Source: Pseudoalteromonas amylolytica
GTDB lineage: Bacteria > Pseudomonadota > Gammaproteobacteria > Enterobacterales > Alteromonadaceae
Direction of reading: 5' to 3'
DNA length: 64,000 nucleotides
Assembly (NCBI RefSeq): GCF_001854605.1
Contig: NZ_MKJU01000004.1
Span: forward strand, 62,001 to 126,000
Shown: positions 1 through 13,211 of the stretch, piece after piece
Layout of the letters: the number at the start of each line of letters is the position of its first letter
How positions within the stretch are numbered: position 1 is the stretch's first letter
The notes under the pieces: model-generated
The model's input: the letters and a program-made list of their open reading frames with translations, nothing else
What the model was told of the DNA's origin: nothing
Databases searched by the model: none
Translations under genes and position numbers: made by a program

Positions 1-273
1 GCGTGTTTTACTCGCTCCAACCCTCGATTGGCCAACTGGCTGCTTAATCACAAAAAGTTTGGTCCCACTTTGCAACAATGGCATGATTATCGAGTGATCC
101 CAACCAAAGGTAAGTGTTACGCGGGCTTAGGTATGCTACTGGGGTTGGTTATTTTAGCCTACAATACGCCGCCAATTTGGGTGCTTATTTGTGTGGCCCT
201 GTGTGAGCTACTGGTGATGGCCTACATTTGCTCTAAACCATCACATCCGCCAGCTACCATTCGTTCAAAATAA
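1..273 (+). CDS. DUF454 (YbaN-type) inner membrane protein, 3' part
   Basis: The reading frame is open from the first base of the window, so the gene begins upstream; a TTG at 28 is not a credible start because the coding pattern already runs through the preceding codons. The visible 90 residues contain the CF-x-R-S stretch, the W-L-L-N-H and F-G-P motifs and two hydrophobic segments (about residues 41-60 and 62-80 of the visible part), which fit the small DUF454/YbaN family of inner membrane proteins. Function of the family is not well defined. The gene ends 76 bases before the next start. Family call is from pattern recognition only. Confidence 0.75.
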   Translation, partial: ACFTRSNPRLANWLLNHKKFGPTLQQWHDYRVIPTKGKCYAGLGMLLGLVILAYNTPPIWVLICVALCELLVMAYICSKPSHPPATIRSK

Positions 274-349
274 CGCGCTTGCAATAGCCATTGTTTATCT
301 GTTCACCCCTTTTATACTGGCTAAACAAAAAATCAACTAGGGAGATGCT

Positions 350-730
350 ATGAACTTAAATCAAGTCACCCTGAGCGTACGCAACATGGATCAAGCCACA
401 TTGTTTTACCGTCAACTCGGCTTTTTGCAGATCGTTGACACGCCGCACTATGCACGCTTTGAATGCCCAAACGGCGCAACCTTTTCGTTATCACTCGATA
501 AGAATATGCAAACAAACGGTACCACGATTTACTTTGAACATGAACAACTAGACGAGTGGGTCGCAGAACTTCAAAGCAAAGATATTACCTTTGATAGCCT
601 CCCAGAAGACAAAAGGTATTTGTGGCGAGAAGCACAACTGCATGACCCCAGCGGCAACAACATCAAGCTTTACTGGGCTGGCAATAACCGCCTGAATCCC
701 CCATGGCGAGTAGAGCGCTGCGATAGCTAA
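350..730 (+). CDS. VOC (glyoxalase/bleomycin resistance) superfamily protein
   Basis: A 126-residue protein beginning N-Q-V-T-L-S-V-R-N and containing A-x-x-F-Y-R-Q-L-G-F, then F-E-C-P-N-G and a C-terminal D-P-S-G-N-x-I-K-L-Y-W motif. This is the usual beta-alpha-beta-beta-beta layout of a single vicinal-oxygen-chelate module. The start is supported by GGGAG just upstream. Members of the superfamily act as lyases, dioxygenases or resistance proteins, and the substrate cannot be read from the sequence. It is a single gene between the DUF454 gene and katG. Confidence 0.8.
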   Translation: MNLNQVTLSVRNMDQATLFYRQLGFLQIVDTPHYARFECPNGATFSLSLDKNMQTNGTTIYFEHEQLDEWVAELQSKDITFDSLPEDKRYLWREAQLHDPSGNNIKLYWAGNNRLNPPWRVERCDS

Positions 731-815
731 ACACAGATGAAAAAAAGCGATGACAGCAATCTAGATAAGCCATTGTATTTCGCCGAAGATCCTCTTTATA
801 GTCTAAAATGTAATC

Positions 816-850
816 AAAGCACTTAGCTAAGTACACAAGTTAAGTGCTTT
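816..850 (+). promoter_or_regulatory. 10-bp inverted repeat upstream of katG
   Basis: AAAGCACTTA (816-825) and TAAGTGCTTT (841-850) form a perfect inverted repeat with a 15-base loop, 36 bases before the katG start. It could be the terminator of the preceding gene, although only a short T-rich stretch follows, or a leader hairpin of katG. It does not obviously match an OxyR site. Confidence 0.5.
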
Positions 851-861
851 GTCATTTTTAA

Positions 862-3096
<2,235 letters not shown>

Positions 3097-3114
3097 ACGA
3101 GCGTCTTTACTAAC

Positions 3115-3143
3115 AAAAAGAGCACGATAGGTCGTGCTCTTAT
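3115..3143. terminator. Bidirectional terminator between katG and the phosphatase gene
   Basis: AAGAGCACGA and TCGTGCTCTT flank a 4-base loop, with A-rich sequence on the left and T-rich sequence on the right. It lies between two converging genes, so it can serve both strands. Confidence 0.8.
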
Positions 3144-3146
3144 TCT

Positions 3147-3794
3147 TTAAGCAGTAATTTTAGGCACCTTACCCCATGTAACACAGCGCCAACCATCTGG
3201 TTGATTGGTATCATTCTCAAAGATACACACACCACCCGTAGGGACCTTTAGGTTGCGTTCATTAAACTGCTTATCAATCACATGGCTAAAACGCATTATG
3301 CCATTACTGCTCACCATTAGTGTGGTTTTGTCACGCTGTTGCGTAAGCACAGTATTAGCAAACGACAACCACCCTTGACGCAACTCATCTGGGTTGACTA
3401 ACCAACCGTTTGGCACCTGAGCATGCGTGTTCCAACGCTCGATTACCGCTTTACCTGCTGCTACATCGCCTTTCCCCAAACGCAACATGACCTCATCTTC
3501 TGCCTTGTTTTCATCGGGCCCATAGTCAATTTCATTTAAGAACTCATCACTTAAGATCTCATCAGTCGATAAACCTAACACCGCACATATCAACTGAGCG
3601 GTTTGCTGATGGCGTTTTAGTGGGCCTGCATACACGTTGCTAGGTATCCAATTATTTGCCAACAGATATTGGCCAACTGCCGTCCCTTTATCTGTTTCAA
3701 CTAAATCCAGGTCGGTACGAGCCCCAACCCGCGTGGGCGTATCGGTCGGTAAAAAAGTATTGCCGTGTCTTACCACAATTAAGCGTGTTGTCAT
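3147..3794 (-). CDS. Histidine phosphatase family protein
   Basis: The sequence L-I-V-V-R-H-G-N-T near the N-terminus is the R-H-G catalytic motif of the phosphoglycerate-mutase-like histidine phosphatases, and a second conserved stretch (A-G-P-L-K-R-x-Q-Q-T-A) follows. I place the start at ATG 3794 (215 residues), which has AGGATA upstream and puts the motif at the usual N-terminal position; a longer frame starts at 3827. It lies 68 bases downstream of a KdsB-like gene on the same strand, so the two are probably co-transcribed. The substrate is unknown. A sugar phosphate is a guess from the neighbour. Confidence 0.85.
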   Translation of the reverse strand: MTTRLIVVRHGNTFLPTDTPTRVGARTDLDLVETDKGTAVGQYLLANNWIPSNVYAGPLKRHQQTAQLICAVLGLSTDEILSDEFLNEIDYGPDENKAEDEVMLRLGKGDVAAGKAVIERWNTHAQVPNGWLVNPDELRQGWLSFANTVLTQQRDKTTLMVSSNGIMRFSHVIDKQFNERNLKVPTGGVCIFENDTNQPDGWRCVTWGKVPKITA

Positions 3795-3862
3795 GGAGTA
3801 TCCTGTTATAGAACGGACACTTAGCATCCGCTGTGTATTTCATATCAAATAAGTGATCGCCA

Positions 3863-4684
3863 TTAAGGCACTAACTCATATTCACCGTCGCTGGCAATAA
3901 TCGCCTCTGCACGCTGAATATCTTCAGGACTATCAACTCCGCTCATACCAGTACGACCCTGATAGCCAACTTTGACCATTTTAACTGCGATACTGTTTTC
4001 CAAAAAGCGCATTTGCTCCAGCCCTTCGCATTGCTCATAGGTGCTCTCTGGCATTGCAAAATACCCTTCTAGCGCTTTGGCTGTATAGCCATACAAGCCA
4101 ATATGCCGTTTCACCGGTGACAACGCGCTACTTTGGCGCATCGATGCCTCCTTACGAATAGCCGGAATGATGTTCTTGCTAAAAGTGAGTGCCAATTGTT
4201 CTCGATTGATTTGTACCGTCGTGCCACTGAACGGCGTTACTTGTTTGACTTCCCTAAGCTTATCCAGCTCGGGCCAACTCAGCTCAACGTATGGCGTAAA
4301 CACCTCACCAACGTCACTGGATTTCCATGACTCTATCAAGGCACTGATAAACCAAGGTGGGCATAACGGATTATCTCCCTGCAAATTAACAATAAAATCT
4401 GGCTTTTCAGTTAGTTGTTGAAGCACATCAAAACAGCGTTCAGTGCCACTATTACATTGCTCGGAGGTCATTAGGTATCGGACCTGATGCTGCTCACACA
4501 ACTGCACAATACGCTCATCATCGGTTGCAACCACATAATCACAGTCACTTTGAGTTTGGCACACATAACGCGCAATATCGGCAACACGTAACAACATCTC
4601 TCGGCCTGCGATTTTCAGCAATGGCTTACCTGGCAAGCGGGTACTTCCGTATCGGGCGGGGATCACTATGAGCGTTTTGTGCAT
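3863..4684 (-). CDS. 3-deoxy-manno-octulosonate cytidylyltransferase family protein (KdsB-like)
   Basis: The N-terminus I-V-I-P-A-R-Y-G-S-T-R-L-P-G-K-P-L is the nucleotide-binding signature of CMP-sugar synthetases, with A-T-D-D-E-R-I and N-L-Q-G-D-N-P further on, as in KdsB, which activates Kdo with CTP. I prefer the ATG at 4684 (AAGGAC upstream, 273 residues) over the longer frame from 4738. The protein is somewhat longer than ordinary KdsB, and the gene sits next to a histidine phosphatase, away from other lipopolysaccharide genes. It may therefore be a paralogue for another acidic sugar, so no symbol is given. Confidence 0.8.
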   Translation of the reverse strand: MHKTLIVIPARYGSTRLPGKPLLKIAGREMLLRVADIARYVCQTQSDCDYVVATDDERIVQLCEQHQVRYLMTSEQCNSGTERCFDVLQQLTEKPDFIVNLQGDNPLCPPWFISALIESWKSSDVGEVFTPYVELSWPELDKLREVKQVTPFSGTTVQINREQLALTFSKNIIPAIRKEASMRQSSALSPVKRHIGLYGYTAKALEGYFAMPESTYEQCEGLEQMRFLENSIAVKMVKVGYQGRTGMSGVDSPEDIQRAEAIIASDGEYELVP

Positions 4685-4932
4685 GCAATAAGTCCTTAAA
4701 TGAATTCTTTGGTACCCGCGTCCAATAAACATACACACGGGACATTAGGCTCTATTATAGAACGTCTAGCTGTTCGCTTTAAAGGCCTAGTCCCAACTCT
4801 ACCACTGCGCGACAAGTTTTGTTTTGAAAACATCAGCTTCATGTAATAAATACGCCACTTTGGTAAGCGCACTGTTAACTCAGCTTTAACCGTTCAAAAA
4901 GCCATGTCCTTCAGACTAATTTTTATTGCAAT

Positions 4933-4951
4933 CTAAATGAGAACCATTAAT
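4933..4951 (+). promoter_or_regulatory. Probable Fur box upstream of the siderophore receptor
   Basis: The segment around AAATGAGAACCATTA resembles the Fur 19-mer consensus (most of AATGAxAAxCATTA is kept). It lies about 35 bases before the start of the TonB-dependent receptor, where iron-dependent repression would be expected. The upstream 300-base gap otherwise shows no gene. Confidence 0.7.
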
Positions 4952-4984
4952 ATTCGCAACCTTATTTTTTAGTCGGAATTTTTT

Positions 4985-7408
4985 ATGCAAACTTTTAACC
5001 TATCATTAGTCACCTTAGCGTGCTTAGTCGCCACCACGGCCCAAGCCAATGAACAGAGCCATGATCCAAGCGTGGAACGCATCAGCGTTTATGGTAAACA
5101 AAATGATGTGGTTATGAATTCTGGACTGGCAACAAAATCAAACATGTCACTAATGGCGACCCCCGCAGCGGTCGTTGTGATTGACGAAGCTATGATCAAG
5201 GCTCAAGGCGTCAATAACTTACAGAACTTGGTTCGCAATATTAGTGGTGTTACACAGGCGGGTAACAACTATGGTATTGGCGACAACCTCGTGGTGCGAG
5301 GCCTAGGCGCAAACTACACCTATGACGGTATGTATGGCGGAGCAGGGCTTGGCAATACCTTTAACCCAACGCGCTCGTTGACCAATGTAGAGTCGGTAGA
5401 GGTATTGAAAGGGCCAGCAACGGGCCTATATGGCATGGGTAGCGCCGGGGGGGTCATCAACTTAATAGAGAAAAAGCCTCAGTTTGAGCAACACAACACC
5501 ATGCACATTGAGCTAGGTCAGTGGCAAAGCTATGCCATGGGCTTAGATTCAACCAATGCCATAACGGATCAACTGGCTTATCGCTTTGTCGCAAAACATG
5601 AACGTAGCGAAGGGTTTCGCGATCTCAACAATGACCGCGATGAAGCTTATTTGTCATTTCGCTACTTGGTCGATGATAACCAAGATCTAACCCTTGCCAC
5701 AGCTTATATCAAAGATAGTATTGCTGTTGATTCGATAGGCCACCCCATTCGTATCTATAATGCTGAGTCTGTTGGCAATAAATCAGCAGCACAAGCCACG
5801 TGGCAAGATCTCATCAACGACCCAAACGGCGAGGGCATTCAACTTACTGATGAACAGCGCCAACGCTTAGCAACTTCATTGGCAGACAATGATGGGCTGA
5901 CGCCATACTCATTTGGTCATGCAGGGCTTATCTCCCCAATGGCCAGCGACAACCAAGGCGAAGAGCTGCGCGTTAAGTTAACGCATACCCTCTATTTAAC
6001 TGATAATCTGTTCTTAAACCAGCAGCTGCAATACCGCGACTATGACACAGGCTTTGCGCGTCAAACCGGTGCTTACAACTACGTTTATTGGGATCGAAGA
6101 GGGACTATCAATGCTGACCCTCGCGCGCCTTTGGTGCTTGATGGGCAGCTATACCCTTTTGCAGCCAGACGTCAGGAGTACCGTAAAGTCAGCGCAGATG
6201 AACGTTCATGGCAATACTTTGCAGACTTGCGTTATGACTTTAATTTAGCAGATATCAATCAAGAGCTATTGGTCAACGCGAATTATGAAGATCGTGACAT
6301 TCGCTTCAAACAGTATTCAATCTACGACGCGGATAAGGTGATCAAGAACAAACAAGGTGATGTGATATATCGCGGTACACTGCCTTATATCTTCGACATT
6401 CGCTCACCGAATTGGGCACAAGGCCGTTTCGAGGATTATGATCCACTCAATACTGCCAACTACAACAAAACCGTTAGTGCTTGGGGCACAGGTGTGCAAC
6501 ATGTTGCCTATTTCGATAATGGCTTTACCACCCGCGTTGGTGTGGCATTTAATGAAATCAAGCAAAGCTACGAACACTTTGGTGTTGATGCACGCTACCG
6601 AGCCAGCGCCGCACAACCGACGCCAGAACAAAATACCGCTGATATGGGGGCTACCTACAACCTGGGTGTAACCTATATGCCGACCGATAACCTCTCTGTT
6701 TTTATCAACCATGCAAAAGGTCGAACGGCCTACGGAATTCTTGATAGCGTATCGGGCACGGAGCAAGATCGTGACGACTCAGAGTCACTCAGCAACGATA
6801 TTGGTTTGCGCTTTAAAGCGTTTGACGATCAATTGCTTGCCTCTGTCGTGATATTTGAAAGTGCGCGTACAAATCTACAATATAATAACCCAGAGTATGA
6901 TGAGGCCGTGTCTGCTGCCGATGTACCTCGCTATTTCTATGATGGCAAAGAGCAAACCAAAGGCGTAGAGCTGGATTTGAACGCGCACCTGAATGACAAT
7001 TGGAAGCTTAATGTGAATGCCATTTATCAAGACGCGCGTGATAAAACCAATCCCAATAATGAAACGACTTACAACAGTCGCCAAAAGGGCGTACCGTATA
7101 TCAGCGCTGGCACTTGGTTAAGCTACGCTCATCACTGGGCTGCACTGGCTCACCCTATAGAGCTAAGCCTAGGTGCAAACTATGTTGATAAACGCAGTAC
7201 CCACTCAACATCATTTGGGATCCCTGATGGCTATGTTCCCAGTTATACCGTATTTGATTCAGCCCTAAGCTACGTTACTGACAGCTGGACGCTACAACTC
7301 AACCTAAACAATCTGTTTAACAAAAAGTACTACAGTAAAGCGATGTTCCTAGGCGGCATGCCAGGGGAAGAACGTAATGTAAAACTTAGTTTCAGCATGA
7401 GCCTATAA
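4985..7408 (+). CDS. TonB-dependent siderophore receptor
   Basis: Outer-membrane receptor for active uptake of a ferric siderophore. It has a signal peptide (residues 1-21, ending A-Q-A), then a TonB-box-like stretch E-R-I-S-V-Y-G, and a plug domain with V-V-V-I-D, N-L-V-R-N-I-S-G-V and V-E-V-L-K-G-P (to about residue 160). A long beta-barrel follows, ending in alternating hydrophobic residues at the extreme C-terminus. At 807 residues it is a normal size for the FhuA/FpvA-type receptors. The Fur-like site upstream supports an iron role. The exact siderophore cannot be told. No biosynthesis or inner-membrane transport genes are adjacent. Confidence 0.93.
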   Translation: MQTFNLSLVTLACLVATTAQANEQSHDPSVERISVYGKQNDVVMNSGLATKSNMSLMATPAAVVVIDEAMIKAQGVNNLQNLVRNISGVTQAGNNYGIGDNLVVRGLGANYTYDGMYGGAGLGNTFNPTRSLTNVESVEVLKGPATGLYGMGSAGGVINLIEKKPQFEQHNTMHIELGQWQSYAMGLDSTNAITDQLAYRFVAKHERSEGFRDLNNDRDEAYLSFRYLVDDNQDLTLATAYIKDSIAVDSIGHPIRIYNAESVGNKSAAQATWQDLINDPNGEGIQLTDEQRQRLATSLADNDGLTPYSFGHAGLISPMASDNQGEELRVKLTHTLYLTDNLFLNQQLQYRDYDTGFARQTGAYNYVYWDRRGTINADPRAPLVLDGQLYPFAARRQEYRKVSADERSWQYFADLRYDFNLADINQELLVNANYEDRDIRFKQYSIYDADKVIKNKQGDVIYRGTLPYIFDIRSPNWAQGRFEDYDPLNTANYNKTVSAWGTGVQHVAYFDNGFTTRVGVAFNEIKQSYEHFGVDARYRASAAQPTPEQNTADMGATYNLGVTYMPTDNLSVFINHAKGRTAYGILDSVSGTEQDRDDSESLSNDIGLRFKAFDDQLLASVVIFESARTNLQYNNPEYDEAVSAADVPRYFYDGKEQTKGVELDLNAHLNDNWKLNVNAIYQDARDKTNPNNETTYNSRQKGVPYISAGTWLSYAHHWAALAHPIELSLGANYVDKRSTHSTSFGIPDGYVPSYTVFDSALSYVTDSWTLQLNLNNLFNKKYYSKAMFLGGMPGEERNVKLSFSMSL

Positions 7409-7411
7409 TAG

Positions 7412-7440
7412 TGTGTGGGCCATCCAAGATGGCCCACACA
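7412..7440. terminator. Bidirectional terminator after the receptor gene
   Basis: A perfect 13-bp inverted repeat, TGTGTGGGCCATC and GATGGCCCACACA, with a 3-base loop between two converging genes. Confidence 0.8.
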
Positions 7441-7447
7441 AATAGAT

Positions 7448-10400
7448 TTATTCACTATCTTGATGTGTTACTTGCCATTGGCTCATTAGTTTGAGCATGA
7501 GCTCACTGGCTGTATCGAAATCATATTCATCCAGAACTTTGCTGAGCTTTTTCAAGTAACCTTTACAGCGCTCATCGTGCATGATGTAAAGTAATTCCTC
7601 TACCACGTCCGCTGCATCTGTATCACTGTCTTCTAACATCGTCGCCAAACTGGTCAACTTATTACTCACCTGAGCGGTATTTAATGCGCTATTAAGTGTT
7701 TTATCTGCCGCTTTATAGTGCGGCTTCAATGCCCGCAAGGCGTGTTTAATGCCATCAATTATGGGCGCAATTTGTTGACCTACTCGGTCAATATAGGGCC
7801 TGAGCTGCTGCGTATTCACCATACACGCTTGTTCTAATTCGCCAGCCGCTCCTTGGAGCTGATAAGCGCCTATGTTACCTGCCAATGCTTTCATGGTATG
7901 CGCCCAATTTAACACTAATGCCGACGCCGCAGGCTGAGTGTCTGACTGCTCTTCATCATGTAGAGATATCATGTGTTCATACTCACTTAAGAGTGAACCT
8001 TGTTTATCTACAAAGCGTTTTAGCAGTTGTATATACAATGCGATATCGCCACCAGCAATGTGCAGCCCTTGTCTTGGGTTTAAACCCTGAATATCAGCAA
8101 ATGCGCTCACATCCTGCTCGCTGACCTTAACGGGTTCAGTGTTTATCGCAATGCTAGGCTTAACCCATTGCTGTATGGTAGAGACCATATGGGCAATATC
8201 AATGGGCTTAAAAATAATGTCGTTCATACCGCAGGCTTTAACCGCATGTTGGTTGTCTTTGGTGACACTGGCGGTCATCGCGATGATGGGCAACTGCGCA
8301 AAGTTTGTCTGAGCACGAATTTGTCGAGTGGTCTCATAGCCATCCATATGCGGCATTTGGCAATCCATCAGCACACCATCAAAAGTGTGTGTTTGAAGTT
8401 TACTGAGTGCTTGTTTGCCATTGCCAGTAACACTGACCTGAGCGCCTTGCTTCGTCAACAATGCAACTGCTAGCTCTTGATTCAACTCGTTATCTTCAAC
8501 GAGTAGTAAGTTTACCCCAGCAAGTGGCTGGCAGGTTACATGCTCAGAATAAACTTGTTTATCGGGTCTCTTTTCACCACTCAACTCCTTTAAATGTGTA
8601 TAAAGTGGTGTGGGGAAGATAGGCTTGCTTAGTAATATGATGTCATCGCCACTTACACAGTGCTCTAAATGGTGTGTGTCGTAAGGTGCCATGAGTACCA
8701 CCAAACCAGTCGGTTGTTGCTCTTTGAACTTGTCAATAATATGTTGTGCCTGCTGATCGACAAACAGAATATCTGAGTGCTCAAACTGCGTATTAAGCAG
8801 CTCTATTTGGCTTGCACTGTAGCAATGCGTTTGTATATCCGCATGTTGTAAGTACATAGATAGCACTCGGCTGGCGTATTGATCATCATCCACAACCAAA
8901 GCATGTTTAATCGCTAACTGAGGCTTGGTTATCTGCTCATCCGTGAGGCATTGCACTGACAAGTTAAAGGAGAAGGTACTCCCTATCTCTGGCGTGCTTT
9001 GACATTCTATTTTTCCACCCATGAGCGTGACCAACTTTTGGCTAATCGCCAGACCCAACCCCGTACCGCCGTATTTACGAGTAATAGATGAATCGGCCTG
9101 ACTAAAAGACTCAAACAGCCTTTGCTGTTGTTCATCAGTCATGCCTATACCAGAGTCAATCACAGCGATGGCCAGCGTCACCCTATCATCGAACTGTTGC
9201 TCAAGTGTAACGTTGATCATGACCTGCCCGTCTTGCTCGGTAAACTTGATGGCATTAGAGCCAAGATTAAGCAATACCTGCCCGATGCGTAATGGGTCTC
9301 CCTGCAGCTGTCTAGGAATATGTGGGTCTAACGAGATATTGAGCATCAGCCCTTTTTCTTGAGCTTTGATACTGAGCACGTCAACGCAATTCGACAGTAC
9401 CTCTTCAATCGAAAAGGGCACAAGTTCAATATCCAGCTTACCGGCTTCAATCTTAGAAAAGTCTAAGATATCGTTAATAATGCCTAATAACGACTCACCA
9501 CTGCGATGAATCTTTTCAACATAATTTCGCTGCTTGCGATCCAGCTCTGTATCCAATACCAAATAACTCATCCCTATAATGGCATTCATGGGCGTACGAA
9601 TTTCATGAGACATATTAGATAAGAAGTCAGATTTGGCCTGAGTGGCACGCTCAGCGGTCTCTTTTGCTTGCTTCAATGCGGCTTCTAAATGCTTCGCATC
9701 CGAAATATCCATATTGATGCCAAAAATACTCTTTTTTTGCGCACTCGCATCGTGCTGCATGCTGCGACCAATTGTCAAAATCCATTTCCATGTGCCATCA
9801 GCGGTACGCATACGGTATTCACAGCGAAACATCGACGTTTGTTTTTTAAAATAAGCTATCAACGTATCCTGTACGTGATCAAAGTCATCTGGGTGGATCA
9901 AGGCTCGCCAACGGGCAACACTTTTACCGAATTTTTGTTCAGGCTCATCACCCAAATAGCCCAACATGGATGACCAAGTACTATTGGTCACCAAAATATC
10001 TCTATAGCTATCCCACTCCCACATGCCCGCATTCGCTCCCTGCATAGCAAGCTCTAGGCGTTGTTCAGCATCTTTAAGTTCACTGTAAGACAGTGAGTTA
10101 GCAAGTGCCACCGCCAAATGATTACCAACAACTCTTAAAATGCTCAACTGCGCAGCGTTATAAGCTTGCTCGCTATTGGACTGAATTGTAAAAATACCTA
10201 GTATTTTGCCATCCACAACTAAGGGCATACAAAACGCGGTCCGTGTTTGCTCGCCATTCAAACTGTCTTGGATATTTAACCCATACCCCTGCCAGCATGC
10301 CTCACTATCTAATAACAATTCTGTGTTGTGCTTAATACAGTAGCTTTCTATTGTCTGCGCGCTTTTAACAGACACGTCCAGTACCGATAACGGGTTGTCA

Positions 10401-13018
10401 TTATGCTGTGCAAAAATAAAGTCGACTAATTTGCTCTTGTCATGGTACACACCCACAGCAAAAAAGTTACATGCCAGAGTCTGGCGCAAATGTGTATATA
10501 TCGTGTGGCAGATGGCGCGCATATCGTGACTTGCAGCGGCGTCTTTACCGACTTCGGCCAGCACTAAAATTTCCTGTGTGTGTCTTTCAACTCGCTTTTC
10601 TAGCCGTAAGCTGGCCTTACTTAAGCGCTTAAAGCGCCATGAAATCGCTCCGCTTATCAACAGCAGTAAAAACACTGGCAGAGAAATCTGGAACCAAAGC
10701 GTTTGATACCAAGCCGGCGTGCGTATTACCTTGACTGCAATGCCCTGACGGTTCCAAACCCCATGATTGTTACTACCTTGAATACGCAGCTCGTACTCAC
10801 CCGGTGGCAAGTCTCGGTAGGTGACAGTGTGTTCGGCGGTAATATCACCCCAATCACTGTGATGCCCAACCAACCAAGTGCGATAACGATTGTCTAAATT
10901 GGACTGATAATCCAGTGCAGAAAAATGTACGCGTAAACTATGATTTTCAGGCGTCATGACAATCGGCTGAGTAAAATCTTGTACGCTTTTTTCATCGACC
11001 CAAGCCTGTGTAAATACCAGTTTCGGCGCAACTCGATTGACTCGAACCAGCTCAGGCACAAAGCGCGTGATACCATCAACCCTGCCGAATAAAATTTGCC
11101 CTTGGCTGGCGGCTTGTGAGCGCGCTAAAAAGTGGTTGTTGGCCAGACCATCATGCACACTAAAGTGATGGAAGACATGAGTCTGCGTGTCTAACTTGTA
11201 TATACCACTTGAAGTAGCCAGCCATAAGTACCCATGTTTATCTGCAATCATCGATTTTATGGCAAGCGATGTCTCTGAAGCGGTATTGGCATAGCGCGTA
11301 AATTGCCTGCTTTTTAAATCATAGCTGGTAAGCCCATTATTCGTTGCAAGCCAAACTTTTTCGTCATATTCCATCGCCTGATTGACGTAATTGTCACTCA
11401 GACTCGCCACATCGCTGTGCGCTATAAACTGTACCGATTCACGCCCATTGGCAGTGACCCTAAACACGCCCTCACCATCTGTGCCTACCCAAGCCCGTTG
11501 TTCACTATCAATAAATACGAAGTTTGCATCAACATTTGGCAACAGAGCGCTATATTGATCACTACCGATGCGCCAACGAATGACCGCGTTCTGACCGGCC
11601 AGCGCCAGCCATGCCCAGCCTTGTTGGTCAAAACTAATATCTTCGACGGAATGACGAGGGTCGGAAAGCCAAAACAGCTCCACAGCATGAAGCTCTTTGG
11701 CTTGCTCATCAACTCGATATAAACCAAAGTTAGTAGCAGCAAAAAGTTGACCATATTGATTACGGGCTAGTTTGTGAACCCTAAGACGGTAATCTCCTGT
11801 TAGTACATTGTTATGAGCAAAAGGGGTGAACGTCTGTTTGCCATCAAAGTGAACTAAACCACGGCCAGTGCCGAGCCATACACCACCTTGGCGCGCAGGA
11901 GCAATACTCAACACTTGTCTAAACAGACCTGACAGCAAGTAATCTTGTAGATAGTTTTGATGCGATGTAAACATTGGTGGGTTTGGATAAACCTTGATGA
12001 TCCCCGAATAGCGTGTCGCCGCCCATAGCAGCCCTGTTTCATCGATCAATACCTGGCGAACATCACGACTGGGTAACAATGCTAGCTTTGAAACATGTGG
12101 TGTGTTGACAAAGCGCTGTTTAATAATAGAAAAGCGATAAATACCAGCAAAGGTTGATAGAATAATTTCCCCTTGGTGATGTAGCATTTTAGAAACACTC
12201 GGCAAGCCACCTTCAGGCAAATCAAATGTTTGATACTGTCCCGTATCTGCACTGAATAAACCAAAGCTGCGTCGTGTCGCTACCCACATTCTACCTTGAG
12301 CATCAAAAGAGACTTGCCTAACTTCATTATGATCTAACTCACTGGAGTCCATATCAAAACTCACTAGCAGATCAGTTTGCCTGTCCAATTTATGCAAGCC
12401 ATGAGATGTGCCAAACCAAATAGCACCACGGCTATCCTCACTGATACTCCAAACGCGATTCTTACCTTCCAAATCAGCTGGTTGCTTAGCAAACAAGAAG
12501 CGTTTGAACGTCCCTTGTTCACCCACCAGCTGATTTAGGCCACCCCCATTTGTACCAACCCAGAGCGTTCCATCCTGACTTTCAAACAAAGTTTGTATTT
12601 TGTCTGATCCCAGTGAGTCGGCTTGTTTGGCATCGTGGCGAAAATGCATAAATGATTGCTCACCTTGCCACAGGTTGAGGCCACCTCCCCAAGTGCCCGC
12701 CCACAACCGACCTTGGCTATCAAACAAAATCGTCGCCACACTGTTCGCCGATAATGAGTCCACTCGACTGGGATCATTTTTGTAGGTGATGAATTGATAC
12801 CCATCGTAACGCATGACGCCATCGGCACTGGCAAACCACATAAACCCTTGCGGGTCTCTGGCAACAGCGTAAATTTGTGGGTTTGAAAGCCCGTTATAGG
12901 CCGAAATGTGCTCAACTTTTAACGTGTCACTCGCCCTCACGTGGCCAGTATTTAAGCCAACTAACAACAACAGCACACCAAAGATGATGGGCATAAAAGA
13001 CAGTTGAGGCAGTTTCAC
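7448..13018 (-). CDS. Propeller-type hybrid histidine kinase with two receivers and an HPt domain
   Basis: One-protein phosphorelay sensor. In order: signal or anchor segment (residues 1-29), periplasmic two-component-regulator propeller repeats (about 35-660, with repeated D-x-x-G-x-x-W-x-A/G-T blades), a Y_Y_Y-like domain (about 690-760), a membrane helix (about 775-797), GAF (820-970), PAS/PAC (993-1106), HisKA with S-H-E-I-R-T-P (His about 1138), HATPase with N-x-x-N-A-I-K-F and G-G-T-G-L-G-L-A (1229-1350), a first receiver (1369-1476), a second receiver with M-D-C-Q-M-P (Asp about 1549) and a C-terminal HPt with A-H-T-M-K-A-L-A-G (His about 1706). The first receiver reads F-V-D-Q-Q, so it may be divergent. 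The gene is divergent from the double-receiver gene at 13212, a plausible partner. Confidence 0.92.
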   Translation of the reverse strand: MKLPQLSFMPIIFGVLLLLVGLNTGHVRASDTLKVEHISAYNGLSNPQIYAVARDPQGFMWFASADGVMRYDGYQFITYKNDPSRVDSLSANSVATILFDSQGRLWAGTWGGGLNLWQGEQSFMHFRHDAKQADSLGSDKIQTLFESQDGTLWVGTNGGGLNQLVGEQGTFKRFLFAKQPADLEGKNRVWSISEDSRGAIWFGTSHGLHKLDRQTDLLVSFDMDSSELDHNEVRQVSFDAQGRMWVATRRSFGLFSADTGQYQTFDLPEGGLPSVSKMLHHQGEIILSTFAGIYRFSIIKQRFVNTPHVSKLALLPSRDVRQVLIDETGLLWAATRYSGIIKVYPNPPMFTSHQNYLQDYLLSGLFRQVLSIAPARQGGVWLGTGRGLVHFDGKQTFTPFAHNNVLTGDYRLRVHKLARNQYGQLFAATNFGLYRVDEQAKELHAVELFWLSDPRHSVEDISFDQQGWAWLALAGQNAVIRWRIGSDQYSALLPNVDANFVFIDSEQRAWVGTDGEGVFRVTANGRESVQFIAHSDVASLSDNYVNQAMEYDEKVWLATNNGLTSYDLKSRQFTRYANTASETSLAIKSMIADKHGYLWLATSSGIYKLDTQTHVFHHFSVHDGLANNHFLARSQAASQGQILFGRVDGITRFVPELVRVNRVAPKLVFTQAWVDEKSVQDFTQPIVMTPENHSLRVHFSALDYQSNLDNRYRTWLVGHHSDWGDITAEHTVTYRDLPPGEYELRIQGSNNHGVWNRQGIAVKVIRTPAWYQTLWFQISLPVFLLLLISGAISWRFKRLSKASLRLEKRVERHTQEILVLAEVGKDAAASHDMRAICHTIYTHLRQTLACNFFAVGVYHDKSKLVDFIFAQHNDNPLSVLDVSVKSAQTIESYCIKHNTELLLDSEACWQGYGLNIQDSLNGEQTRTAFCMPLVVDGKILGIFTIQSNSEQAYNAAQLSILRVVGNHLAVALANSLSYSELKDAEQRLELAMQGANAGMWEWDSYRDILVTNSTWSSMLGYLGDEPEQKFGKSVARWRALIHPDDFDHVQDTLIAYFKKQTSMFRCEYRMRTADGTWKWILTIGRSMQHDASAQKKSIFGINMDISDAKHLEAALKQAKETAERATQAKSDFLSNMSHEIRTPMNAIIGMSYLVLDTELDRKQRNYVEKIHRSGESLLGIINDILDFSKIEAGKLDIELVPFSIEEVLSNCVDVLSIKAQEKGLMLNISLDPHIPRQLQGDPLRIGQVLLNLGSNAIKFTEQDGQVMINVTLEQQFDDRVTLAIAVIDSGIGMTDEQQQRLFESFSQADSSITRKYGGTGLGLAISQKLVTLMGGKIECQSTPEIGSTFSFNLSVQCLTDEQITKPQLAIKHALVVDDDQYASRVLSMYLQHADIQTHCYSASQIELLNTQFEHSDILFVDQQAQHIIDKFKEQQPTGLVVLMAPYDTHHLEHCVSGDDIILLSKPIFPTPLYTHLKELSGEKRPDKQVYSEHVTCQPLAGVNLLLVEDNELNQELAVALLTKQGAQVSVTGNGKQALSKLQTHTFDGVLMDCQMPHMDGYETTRQIRAQTNFAQLPIIAMTASVTKDNQHAVKACGMNDIIFKPIDIAHMVSTIQQWVKPSIAINTEPVKVSEQDVSAFADIQGLNPRQGLHIAGGDIALYIQLLKRFVDKQGSLLSEYEHMISLHDEEQSDTQPAASALVLNWAHTMKALAGNIGAYQLQGAAGELEQACMVNTQQLRPYIDRVGQQIAPIIDGIKHALRALKPHYKAADKTLNSALNTAQVSNKLTSLATMLEDSDTDAADVVEELLYIMHDERCKGYLKKLSKVLDEYDFDTASELMLKLMSQWQVTHQDSE

Positions 13019-13211
13019 ACGACACTCCAGATTGGCTACAGCATTGAATTAAAAGTATATTTCAGCTGTCAGCCCTGATGAAAGTTATTGCAGCTAAAGC
13101 TAAATTATAACAGTAATTTCATAAAGCTAAGGATATTTACCCTTCATGATGCATCTGATCATTCGTATGCTATTACTAATAGACTAACCCTAAATGATGT
13201 AGCGAGTATTT